In this document: positions 50,802 through 60,926 of the stretch, piece by piece | How positions within the stretch are numbered: the stretch's first letter is position 1 | Layout of the letters: the number at the start of each line of letters is the position of its first letter | Source of the DNA: Entoloma clypeatum | Lineage: Eukaryota > Basidiomycota > Agaricomycetes > Agaricales > Entolomataceae | Assembly (NCBI GenBank): GCA_963565915.1 | Contig: OY751488.1 | Span: forward strand, 4,712,001 to 4,776,000 | Direction: 5' to 3' | DNA: 64,000 bases | The notes under the pieces: generated by a model | Database searches by the model: none | Told to the model about the DNA's origin: nothing | Seen by the model: the letters and a program-made list of their open reading frames with translations, nothing else | Made by a program: the position numbers and the translations under genes

Positions 50802-51746
50802 TTAGATGGTGAAGGAGCAGTGCAGGCCGCAGTGGTCGCTCCAGGGTCTACCGGCGCTGAAGAGACCAGGCTGGAGGACTTGGATCTCGTCGGGCTTCAA
50901 GCCCAGCATTGCGACCTTGTCCAACCTCCCTGCCTTCCGTCCGCCCTCCAGCTCGACGCCAACACCCCACGTGGCTCCGCCAGGCGCCGTGCTGCCGTGC
51001 AGCGCGAGCCAGCCATCGAGCAGCCCGTTGTCGTCGACGAGGGCGTGATCCTCGGGGGAGATGGCGTTGAAGTCGCCTGCGATGATCCCGCCGCTGCAGC
51101 TGGGCTCGCGCAGCAGGCCAGCGAGAGCCCACATCTGTAGGGTGCGCCGGAAATGCGAGTCGAGGGACTCGAGGTGCACGTTGAGGAGACGGATGATGGC
51201 ACCAGGCGCAGCTGGGGCGGCGACATCCACGCAGAGCGCATCCCTCCCGTACCTGCTGGGCAGCTCCATGCGGAAGACGCTGTCCAACACCAGCTTCCGC
51301 CCTCCCTCGCCCGAGTCCTCGTCGAGCAACGGAGAGCCAAAACGCCTGTTGGAGAGCAGCGTCATGGTCGCGAACGGCGGGCGCTGGAATGCCGTGTCGT
51401 CCTCCGCGTCGGTCGTCAAGAAGGCCGAGCGCACTCTGGGGTCGTCGAGGAGAAATTGTCGGGCGCTGGAAGTGACTTCCTGGAGATGGATAATGTCCGA
51501 AGAGTTGGGCCTCGTCAAGATGTGATCAAGGATGAGCTTGGCGCGTGCGGCGGGCTCAAACTGGGAGGCCTGAATGTTCCAGGACGTGAGGGATAGGCTC
51601 TTCCTGCCATCGATGGCGTCTGCTGGGCGACAAGAAGACGTCTGGCCGTTGACTGGGCCATGTGGATCGCGCAGAGCGATGGCTGCCCAGCGACGGGTGA
51701 CGGGGTTGAAGGAAGAAAGAGCACGGTGGACTCGGTCGAGGAACAT
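50802..51746 (-). CDS. Endonuclease/exonuclease/phosphatase-family protein
   Basis: 314 codons, single exon, complete. The fold's signature residues are present in order: SWNIQ (Asn about 57), LQEV (Glu about 90), LLNVHLESL, AGDFNAIS (Asp/Asn about 225-227) and the C-terminal SDHCGLHC (Asp/His about 304-305). These bind the metal and cleave phosphodiester bonds in DNase I-like and tyrosyl-DNA-phosphodiesterase-2-like enzymes. In many basidiomycetes such genes resemble Tdp2-type proteins; the substrate here cannot be read from sequence. No signal peptide, so intracellular. GC-rich codon use and intact motifs mark it as a real host gene. Confidence 0.88.
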   Translation of the reverse strand: MFLDRVHRALSSFNPVTRRWAAIALRDPHGPVNGQTSSCRPADAIDGRKSLSLTSWNIQASQFEPAARAKLILDHILTRPNSSDIIHLQEVTSSARQFLLDDPRVRSAFLTTDAEDDTAFQRPPFATMTLLSNRRFGSPLLDEDSGEGGRKLVLDSVFRMELPSRYGRDALCVDVAAPAAPGAIIRLLNVHLESLDSHFRRTLQMWALAGLLREPSCSGGIIAGDFNAISPEDHALVDDNGLLDGWLALHGSTAPGGATWGVGVELEGGRKAGRLDKVAMLGLKPDEIQVLQPGLFSAGRPWSDHCGLHCSFTI

Positions 51747-53121
51747 CGGACAGTGCTACCTTGAATAGGGGGACTGCGGCGGTACCAGGCGCGGATCAAG
51801 TTAGACTGAACCGAATTATCATCATTGCGTCACGCGACGCGGCGTCCAAGTTGAACGGATGACTCGCTTCTATCAAATTTATGACAGGCTTCCTTATATG
51901 CCCTCGAAGAGCTCACAGCCCCCTCGAGTTCCCTTCGAGTTGAGCAGCGCATTTCGCGAACCGTCACGCTCACAACTATGACGTCCCAGACATCAGCATC
52001 GCGTCGCGCCTGCCCTCCGAACTAGACGTCTGTTCAAGGCGTCGACCTTGGTTTTGAGATGGACGGACTATAAGACTATCTTGGGAACATGTGATGACTT
52101 CGAATAACTGTATATATGCAGCTATGGCTTCTGCGACAAAATCTGAGGCTCCGGGTCCTTCAAACTCAACAACCGCTTGTCTTCCTGCACCAGCACCATG
52201 TTGCATATGTTACTTATGTAGTAGTATGATGTACGGTTCGGAACTTGGTTTACAGTATGCTCAGGTCCAAGACATTGCCTCACTGCCAACTGACGCGATG
52301 ACGACTATCCTTCAAGTTCTACCTTATACAAACAAGTACCATTAATGAGCATATTCCTCTTCTCCTCTGCCTCTTGCCTGCTGTTCCTGGCCTCTGGAAA
52401 ACAACAAAGGCAACCTGAGTCTCTCAAACCCAACCCGTTTTTTTTGGTTTTCCGATTCGAACCTTGACTTTTCTCCCGCAAATGTCATATATGTTATTTA
52501 TGAAAACTGCAACAACTAATATACAGTAGAATACAAGGTCTTTTATACCATTGAAAGAACTGGGCTGGACAATAAATGAGACGTGATTAGGGATGAATTT
52601 CCAAATATCTGCCTAATTGCACGATTCATGACACAACTACGTTGTACAGAAAAAGAAAAAAAACGACTTTTATAACAGGTAACGAAGTACGTACATAAAA
52701 TAAAAACAAAATGAGAGCTAGTACAAATACATGCACAAATATTTTTTTTGCCTTTACCGTGAACGTTAAAAACATGAACATTGAATGACGCCCCCCCCCC
52801 CCCCCCCCTTCCCCCTTCAGTGTTCGGAAGAACGATGGCGAGAAAGTCGGATCCAAGGGGAGGGGGTTTCGTAAGATGGCGGGCCAGCAGCGATAAGTCG
52901 TGTCAAAGGATACAGATACGAGTCAGGTGTGGGGTGTGTGTGTGTGGGTGAAAACAACGATTTGGCGAGGGCAAGGGAACAGCGGCGGAGAGGTGAGTAC
53001 AACGCCCAAACGAGGATCAACGCCACAGCCATATCACACCAATAGGACAACGCCCGAGAGGGGGTGTGTGTCCGTGTGTGTGTGTGTGTGTCTGTCTGTC
53101 TGAGCAGCCACCGTTCCCTTG
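51747..53121. other. Intergenic region with homopolymer and GT microsatellite
   Basis: No gene recognised. Landmarks: an 18-bp C run at 52791-52808 and a (GT)n/(CTGT)n microsatellite at about 53063-53100 near the 3' end of the next gene. Confidence 0.5.
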
Positions 53122-54287
53122 TCAGGACCCAGCCCCGCGCATCCTCATCCCCAACACCTTCGCCCGCGCCTTCTCCATCGACTCCCTTATCTCCGGGCTC
53201 TCCCACGCGCCGCCCGTCTCCTCTCTATACCCCGCCGCACTCGTAGCAGCAGCAGGAGTCATCGCCAGCGCCAGCGCCGGCGAACACTCAAACCCAGCCT
53301 TGTGCGGGGACGGCGACGGCGTCTGCAGCTGCAACTGCTGCTGTGGGAAATGCGGGGCCGCAGGCGTCAGGCTCCTCGGTCTCCGGGCGCGCTTGACCGA
53401 GCTCGAGCTAGACACCGACACCGACGTCCGGATGCTCGCCGCGTCGTTGTCGCTGTTGTGCCGGTGGTGGTGCCGGTGGTGGTGATGGTGGTGGTGATCA
53501 GGTCGTGGTTCATCTTCCTCCTCCCACGCTCCGCTCCCGTCGTCGACCTCGTCCTCCTGCGCATCGGACATGACGACCACCTCCCGACTGAGCGCTTGCT
53601 TGCCCTGTTGGATCAGCATGGAGAGCTTGTCGCCGATCCAGTCCATCTGGATCGTGGTTGTTCAAAAGGTCAGCGTTGGTGTGTGTGCGGCAAGGAAAAA
53701 GACAAACCTGGTCATCGGCAACAGGCTCGGGCTCAAAATCAAACTCGGGCTGCGGGGGTGGGAAGAGCGGCGGGGCTGAGGTCGAAGACGACGAGGCCGA
53801 GGACGTGCTCGGGTAGCTTTGGTGGTGCTGCGTCTGGCTATGATGATGGGGGTGGGATACCACGCCCCTCCGCACCGTCCGGCGGTGCGTAGTCCGCTTG
53901 CCCACAGACGAGGACACGCCGGCGGGGTGGCGGCCTTTGCGGAAGTTGCGTGATGTGGCTGGTGTAACGTGCGATGGTGGTGGTGGTGGTGGCAATTGTG
54001 ATTGTAGTGATGCGGCCTGCCGCTGGTGTTGGTGTTTGTCGTGGTCTGGGGTCCACTCGCCCTGTTGGTAGGGCGGGGGCGGGGGGAGGCGTTCGGGGCC
54101 TTTGCCGCGGTCTCTCCAGCTATATGATGAGTGGTGTGTAAGTAAGGGGGATGGTATGGAGGGACGGAGGGGGGACTGACAGGCGATACATGGTGAGCCC
54201 GACCGCGGTGCCAATGAGGGCAGCGTTGAGTGCGGTGTCGACGATGGAGCCTGCGAGGCCGCGGCGGCGTTTAGCCGGAGGAGGCAT
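53122..54287 (-). CDS. Hypothetical host gene, three exons, His-rich
   Basis: Exon 1 54287 to about 54182 (MPPPAKRRRGLAGSIVDTALN, then AALIGTAVGLTMYRL, one probable membrane helix), intron GTCAGT...ATATAG, exon 2 about 54119-53710 (Pro/Ser/His-rich, WRDRGKGPERLPPPPPYQ), intron GTTTGT...CCAG, exon 3 about 53646-53122 (MDWIGDKLSMLIQQGKQAL, acidic stretch, histidine run, ending MRMRGAGS). Both joins keep frame. The layout (basic start, glycine/alanine-rich helix, low-complexity middle, conserved-looking amphipathic helix) suggests a membrane-attached organelle protein, but I do not recognise the family. Confidence 0.6.
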
Positions 54288-54481
54288 TTCTGCGTGAAGA
54301 ACGAGGATGAGACGATCGAAAAAGTCGATTTGAATGAAAGTGATTTGGAACATTGTCACGGAATAAAAAAAAAAGATTGGTGAATGAGCGAGGATTGTGG
54401 TGCGTGAAAAGAGATGGATTGGATTGTGTGGTTGATAAATGGTAGAAACACGTGTATGCAATGCGCATCACCTCGCGCACA

Positions 54482-55353
54482 TCATATCGGAAAAAAAAAA
54501 CGCGGCTGATGGCAAGGGATGAACGCACCTGTATCTGAAGCAATCGCCTCCTGGTATTCATCCAGGGCCATCTGTGGATATGGAGTGTCTAGATACCCTC
54601 TGGTGAGAGAAGTGGTCGATCGAGTGGGTTCAGCGAACGTGGGCTCCCAGCCCCTCTTGCGTGATATAGGGAGGCCAGACAGTGGCGTCGGCGGTTTTGA
54701 GACGGAAGAAGCGAATCGGCGCGGCGAAATGTACCCCCTGTCAATCAAAGAATCCGAGACCCGAGGCGGGGAAGTTGAGGAATAGGGTGCCTTTGCGGGG
54801 GAAAAGGGGTTAGCGAGACCTGGCACGGATAGCTTGAATGTGAAAGAGAAAGGCATTTCGTCAAGAAAATATGTAGTGAGGAAGGGTGTGGCACAAGGCG
54901 CAGAACAACACGTTCTCCACTCAACTGCGGATTCACCCGAACTTTTTGATGCCATCAACTTTCCTTCTCGACCGTTCTCCATAAGTATCTCCGCGGACAA
55001 GCGAACCGATATACTATGATCCCCCTGCAAATACGGTATCTTCCCTCTCTCCACTCCCGCAACTGCTGCTCCGTCTCCTCTAAAATCCAAACCCATAGCG
55101 GAAGATCCATCCCACCTTTGACTACCATCCTACTCGTAGCGAGTAAATGCGCCGGTAACGGCGTCAAGACATGCATCCGAGTCGAAGTTAACGACATCGA
55201 CCGTATGAGCGCCAGCCCGTGGCATCGAGATGTCGCTGGTGAAGGCACGGGGAATCCCTGCGAGTAGGGCACCTGTCGGCTCTCATATTCGCCAGTGATC
55301 ATCGCATCGTCGATGTCGAGCGGTTCCTGGTTCACATGCGACGAGTCCGACAA
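54482..55353 (-). pseudogene. Possible hypothetical gene, frame-interrupted
   Basis: Minus-strand reading from ATG 55353 (MSDSSHVNQEPLDIDDAMIT) through MVVKGGMDLPLWVWILEETE looks coding; near 55010-55020 the protein-like reading moves to another frame (SISVRLSAEILMENGREGKL) and continues to about 54482. No family recognised. It might be a decayed gene, or an intron I cannot place. Confidence 0.3.
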
Positions 55354-56500
55354 TGGCCGCGCTGAGCACGAGGCGGATTTCGGACGGGACGACGTCTTCT
55401 ATCCGAGAATGACCTTGTCGAATGCCTTGGCGCACTCGCCCTCGAACGGCGGTCGTGCGCAAAGGGGAAAGAGATGTATCCCATGAGGCCGCCGCTACTT
55501 GGTCGAGCTCGCTGCTCGGATCGGGACGAGGAAAGTGAAACAGAGCGATGGTCGGCTGCAGTAAAGTTTGTCGATAGAACGGACGGCGGGATGGCTTGAA
55601 GAAGAGGGCTCTAATGAGCGCATACTAAAGTATGGGTCTTCAACTACATTGATTGCTACCAGATGAATTCCGCCTGACCTAGATCGCATTCAAGATACGC
55701 AACCTTCTGGTACCTGGTGGAGGACCATCATTCCTCGTTCGGAAGAAAAGATTGAACGACTTACCGTGTCAGGAGTTTGTTTGTTCGTGACTGTCCGAGC
55801 GAACGTGCTCTTTCCAGACTTCTTGTGGGGGGTCCCTTTACGAAATGTATGCCGGCTTGAGCGTCCGCTGGCCGCGACGAAAGGGCAGTTGCCCATGAGT
55901 GAATGCCTGGATGTATTTCATTTGTTGTGTAACCTGATGCAAAGCGCGTTCGCGAAAAAGGGTGCAGTGAATCGACTACGATGACATCTTCCTGTTGCTT
56001 GAACGAGTCGGTAAAATATCTTTGCTGCGTTTCCGATGTTTGTCTGCCGTTCTTCTTCCGTTTTGGAGGACGTGGTGTTTGACTAGAAGGACTTCCGCTT
56101 CGACGGTGGTTTAGTGACAGGAGGTGCCTCGCCGGGAGATGGTGGTGGAGAAGGGACTACCACTGGAACTCTCTTGGACGGTCGTCCCAAGTCATTTCAA
56201 ACTCCTCTGACGACGGGCTGTGTTGCATAATCTCTCTCCCAACTCCACCTCACTTCCACCTCCCCCTCCTAGCTCGACGGGTTTTAGCTGTCCTATGTTC
56301 TCGAAACAACTCTGTAGCTCCCACAACTCCCATGGATGTACCAAGCACAGCGCCGCTGGCGTTTTGATAACTTTTTCAGTATCCTATCCTATCCTATCTG
56401 TTCATCATCGTCAATGGCCGCCAACGTGTTCGATGGTACCTCTGGGTATAACACCCTCCGACTCCCAACTTGAATCGATCCTTCCTGTCTATCCCACCGC
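55354..56500. other. No gene recognised
   Basis: Short frames on both strands without clear domains. A TATCC microsatellite-like run lies at about 56380-56398. Confidence 0.35.
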
Positions 56501-56519
56501 CGCCCGTCGTCCCCACGCG

Positions 56520-57360
56520 GTGACCGTCCAGTCCAAAAACACGTTCTACATCGGCTCCGTCCTCCGCGCCTCTACCGTCCGCATTGGTGTGGACCCTTCT
56601 ACCGGGAAGACGTCCCCCCCCCATGATCCTTGGAGGTTGAGACATCTCCGGTGTCCCCATGGACCAAGCCATGCGCCGCGCCGAGGTCCTGGACTACGAC
56701 CTCCAGCGCCAGGTCGCCCCTTTCATGGCTGCGCTCGGGCAGCACCTACCCTCTATCTACTACCCTGACTTCATCGCCGCGAACCAGGAGGCGCGCGCCG
56801 ACAACGTGATTCCCTGGTACCGACCAGCAGGCCCACCTCGACACAGATCCGTCCGGACATCCGCAAGTTCAAGGCGGACAACGTTGGCCTGGATCGCGTC
56901 GTGTTCTGGACCGCGAACACGCAAAGGTACAGCGACGTGATCCCAGGTATCAACGATACCGAGGATAAACCTCAAATCGGGGCAGACAAGGCTCAAGTCC
57001 GTGCTGGCTGAGTTCCTCGTCAACGCGGGGATCAAGCCGCGGTCCATTGCGTCATAAAACTACCTTAGGAAAAACGACGGGCACAATCTCTCTGGGGGGC
57101 GGTCGACGATCAATATCTTCAATGAGTGCGAGGTTTGTTGGTCTATCTCTCTTGGCTTTTCATTCTGCTTATATCGTCGGAATAGGACTCTCTCCTTGCC
57201 ACTCCCCTCATTCTCGATTTGACTGTGCTCACTGAGCTCCTTACCCGGGCCAAGTTTCGCAAGACCGAGGCCGGCAAGGACGCCGAGTTCAAGCCTTTGT
57301 ACCCCGTCCTTTCGCTACTTTCTTACATGCTCATGGCTCCTCTCGTCAAGCCTGGTAGGC
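56520..57360 (+). pseudogene. INO1: Broken myo-inositol-1-phosphate (3-phosphate) synthase copy
   Basis: Pieces of the enzyme that converts glucose 6-phosphate to inositol phosphate with NAD are spread over three frames. Seen: IGSVLRASTVRIGVD (about 56550), [20 protein letters not shown] (from 56641), [19 protein letters not shown] (about 56755), [18 protein letters not shown] (about 56900), [15 protein letters not shown] (about 56993) and PLYPVLSLLSYML (about 57295). Lesions: the conserved GGWDISG tryptophan is TGA (56638-56640), several frameshifts, a stop at 57054-57056, and a missing stretch of perhaps 60-70 residues after IND. The normal N-terminal NAD-binding glycine motif is not found. 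It is a duplicate relic; the functional gene must lie elsewhere. Confidence 0.8.
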
Positions 57361-57543
57361 ATCCCCTTTCTCTCGTCTGCCTAAGAACCATCTTTGCTCA
57401 ACTGCACGTGTCCAAAACCTCCAGTCGTCTATGTAGGAACATTCTCATGTATTGTAGACAGAATCCACTATCCATCTGCTGCCTTTGCCGTCCGTCGTCG
57501 ACCCTGGCTCCGAGCCTGCCTGAGCCACTCCCATCTCACAGAC

Positions 57544-57835
57544 TCACCAACGTGTAGAGCACACCTACATGCGACATCGAGCTGAGTCAAAGTAAACCTT
57601 TGTCGATGGGATTACTTACCGTGTTCAATTTGATATTAGGGACAGCAGCGGCCCCGTTCGGTAGATAAGGTAAGCATTTCAGTCCATCGCAGCATGGGCG
57701 ACTGGCAGGACAATTCCAGTTTTTAGGCAGGCAGTCTGAAGCTGGTTTTTCCGGGCTTGACGTGGTCACAGGAGTTGCACAGACCCTGCAAACGAAGAGA
57801 GTGATAGAAGAGATGAGGATGCGGCCAAAGTGCAT
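57544..57835 (-). CDS. Small secreted six-cysteine (knottin-like) protein
   Basis: Exon 1 57835-57620, intron 57565-57619 (GTAAGT...GTAG), exon 2 57564-57544 ending with TGA. The predicted product is about 78 residues. Residues 1-20 (MHFGRILISSITLFVCRVCA) are a signal peptide. The mature part has the order C-x6-C-x5-CC-x4-C, and only splicing supplies the sixth cysteine, five residues from the end, giving the C-C-CC-C-C order of cystine-knot miniproteins. A TATATAAA box lies about 70 bp upstream (near 57903). In mushrooms such proteins are often called small secreted proteins or effector candidates; activity is unknown. Confidence 0.65.
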
Positions 57836-60048
57836 TGTTTGATATCGATGCTTTGGTTCGCGACTGTGTTGTGCCGAAGACCAGGACGACCCAGACCGTC
57901 TTTATATATCAAGGACATGATTTTCAATACCGTCCATTGTAAACCAAGTCACACATACGAGGTCGGATCGAACGCTTTGGGAGAAGGTCATGGATGCGGG
58001 TGAATGTGATCGGTTGCTGGGAGATCAAACGGCTTGATGGGGGTCGTACACTTGGGCTATGGGCCAATGCGTGCGCACGGCAGTTCTTGCCGCGCTCAGC
58101 GGTCGTCGTGGTGGAAAACCTTGTCGTGGGGCTGGGGCTGCCGCGCTGGCCGTGGATCACCCGTGTCATTCCCTATTGACAGAATTCCAGCGGCCTGATT
58201 CGGCCTGATTTGTCGCACATAAGCCCAAAACGGGTAAACGGGGCAGGACGGCGTAGGGAGGTCTTGGCAAGAGACGAAGGCATGGACATGGACATGGACG
58301 GGGAGTCGGGGATGGGGACGGGGACGGGGACGGGGACGCGAGTACACATCAGAATCCCGTGAGTCAACTGGGATTCGCTCCCGCCGAGATCCATTCCAGG
58401 CTACACGATCTGAGACTGAAAGTCCATATTGTAAAAGTCGTCGAATGACCATATGTTACGGAAGAGGAGAGGAAGTACCTTGGAATGCTACCTAAAGACC
58501 ACTTTAAATTCTCCTCCTATACGGCCCCCATAAACCAGCGCACTTTGCAAGCGGAACCTGTCCTCTCCTCCGCATCATATATTGGGATGGGGTTCAATTG
58601 AGCAGTGAGGCCGGTGAAGGATGCACATCGGAAGCACGCACCTCTGTCTATCGTTATGTGTGTATCCATCCAGGGAGATTCACCAGCCTGACACAAGGTG
58701 GGGTTGGTGGGTCGTAGACGCGACCGCGATGAAAGAATTGGGATTGAGTGGGAAGAGCTGCATCGCCACCACTTGCGGAACACTCTTGTCTTGCTCAACT
58801 TCTGGGAAGTGGGAAGGATGTCAAGCATTTGCGACACCTAGTGGTGCGGGACAGTGACAATCATTCGTACATTATACATGCATAGTACATATGTACTGAA
58901 GGTGGGCTCTGGCAACTCGATTCGAAATGTGTGAGCTTATGTAATGACCAAACTGCGTTTTCTGTGGCAAATCCTCGCGATCGATGTTCCTCTCGCGTTC
59001 TTCTCCTTATTTCGATGCCCCCGCACGACAAATAAGTTCGGAACTACTATTATATGTCCAGGTAAAGTACAATTACAACCAGGTTGCAGCTTAGTTAATG
59101 GTATAATAGCATTTCATCGTCACTATCATCCTCCTCAGGTCCATCCATGCTTCCAGATGCCTCGCCACTGCCTTGATCGGGCTGTGAGTTGGTTCCGACT
59201 CCCCTCCCTAGCCTATTGAATCGTTCTATTGCGTCTTTCAATGCAGCAACCTCATACATGTATTGGGGTGGGGGAAGTGTTTTTCGGGAGGGAGGACAGG
59301 AGTTTTGTTGAACGGTTGAAGGCAGTTGATTTGTTGCTATGCCGAGATGCGTCGCGACGCGCCAATTTGATTACATAAACAGAGTATTTCCCTCAAATCG
59401 TGGTGGATCTGGTGCAAGCTGAACACGAGCACTTATAACCAAACTGACTATCAGGAACACATTGAATGTTGATTCTACTTGTATTCTATTTGGCAGAATT
59501 GCATTTTCGGAGGTGGAAGGGTGTGCATTGGCTAGGAGGAACATGTGTTCACTGTCATTCAAGAAGAATTTTCGTGTTTTGCCAAATACAATACATATAG
59601 AATTCTATTCCAACCAAAAGTCTCCATACAAACTTCTCGCCATTGTTGGTGGTTCATGCTCTGGTAAAACTTGCCATAAATTTTGTCGGTTTTGGATGGA
59701 AGAGATCAGCTGACGGAGTTTAAATTAACGGTGAATTGCTCGTGCCCACTGAAGGCTATTCCGTCAACAGATTTTTCGAAACACATGATCTTCGGAGGAT
59801 TGAGGGGGTCCCTGACAGGGAAAGTTGGGAATCGAGACACCATTGGGAAATTTCCTGATGGTCCTGGAATTCCCAGCCTTGCAACGAAAAGGTGCATTGC
59901 ACCTGTTCAGACTTCGCACCAACGACACATTACAGTGCTTTGCATATGACTTTTCCATCGGACACGAAAAGAAAATGTCTTAGTAATAATTTGATGTGAC
60001 ACCAGGGGTCAGGACCCTTATTTTTGTCGGTGGTGGGCGCTCGCTTGA
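57836..60048. other. Intergenic region, no gene recognised
   Basis: Contains a short GGGGAC tandem repeat (about 58303-58336) and AT-rich stretches around 58860-59150. No domain is recognisable in the short frames. Confidence 0.4.
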
Positions 60049-60104
60049 GTGTCAAATGTTGGAAGTGGTCAGACAGCTTGGATTTGCATGTTCATGGCCC
60101 CTAT

Positions 60105-60548
60105 TCTCTCTCCAGAAATCTGGCATCTCATCGTAAACTTGAAGCTTGTTCACAGGAAACCTCATGAGGAAATTGGTGCACTCCATGGACTGTCTCCAAT
60201 GTCCTTCACTATTGGCATAACTCCCATACTATTGACAATCCCATTGCCACACCGAGGGGGAGACTTCGAGCACTCAATCCTGGAGATTTGGACTACATAC
60301 TTCTCATCGACGCTTGCCCAAAAATCTTCCTCAACAAGATCCAAGAAGAGTTGGCTGCAAACCGATATATCATGGTCTCATTGGCAACACTTTCCCACAC
60401 ACTCCATCACCAAGCACTGTCCCATAAACGGGTCTCCTGTGCTGCATTGGAGCGTAATGAGCAGCTTTGCTCAGCATGGATTGCTGAATATGGAGACATC
60501 CCGAGGGAATATTTTGTATGGCTAGATGAATCAAGCATTGATAATTGA
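60105..60548 (+). pseudogene. Fungal Tc1-type transposase, N-terminal half, split by Copia element
   Basis: Helix-turn-helix region from about 60105 (SPEIWHLIVNLKLVHRKPHE) with one frame change near 60197, then TPRGRLRALNPGDLDYILL, a second DNA-binding domain (SHKRVSCAALERNEQLCSAW) and YGDIPREYFVWLDESSIDN, whose DE carries the first catalytic aspartate. The reading ends three bases later, at the Copia LTR (60552). The remaining two thirds of the catalytic domain must lie beyond the Copia element, outside the window. Confidence 0.8.
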
Positions 60549-60551
60549 ACA

Positions 60552-60859
60552 TGTTGAAGTTCCACCTGGGCGCTAGCCACAGATGTACTGAGCAACACAG
60601 CTACAGTGGAAGTACTCTACTCTACTGTTCTAGTCACTTACTTGGTTGGGAAGGGTGAGGCTGGTGAGAGCGGTTGAGGCTGGTAAGAGCGATGGAGCTG
60701 GTTAAGAGTCAAGAGACAACTTGTTGATATTGTCAGTTTCCTGGTCTTATATACCGTACTACTGTTTGTACCAACCAAATAAGTATGTAATCAAAGATGT
60801 CTAAGGTCACGTGATATAATCTAATCTAATCTAATCTACGTGATGGAAAAGTTTCAACA
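60552..60859 (-). repeat. Copia 3' LTR
   Basis: 308 bp with ends TGTTGAA...TTCAACA. In element orientation it is immediately preceded by a polypurine run GGGGGGGG. The matching 5' LTR is outside the window. Confidence 0.8.
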
Positions 60860-60926
60860 CCCCCCCCATATTTAGTACATACTTCTAAATACATTTTTAC
60901 TTTTTCCCATATAGGTACTCTTTCGT

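Noticed and set aside
53064..53246. Plus-strand frames with VCVCVCL repeats
   Set aside because: Caused by the GT microsatellite at 53063-53100.
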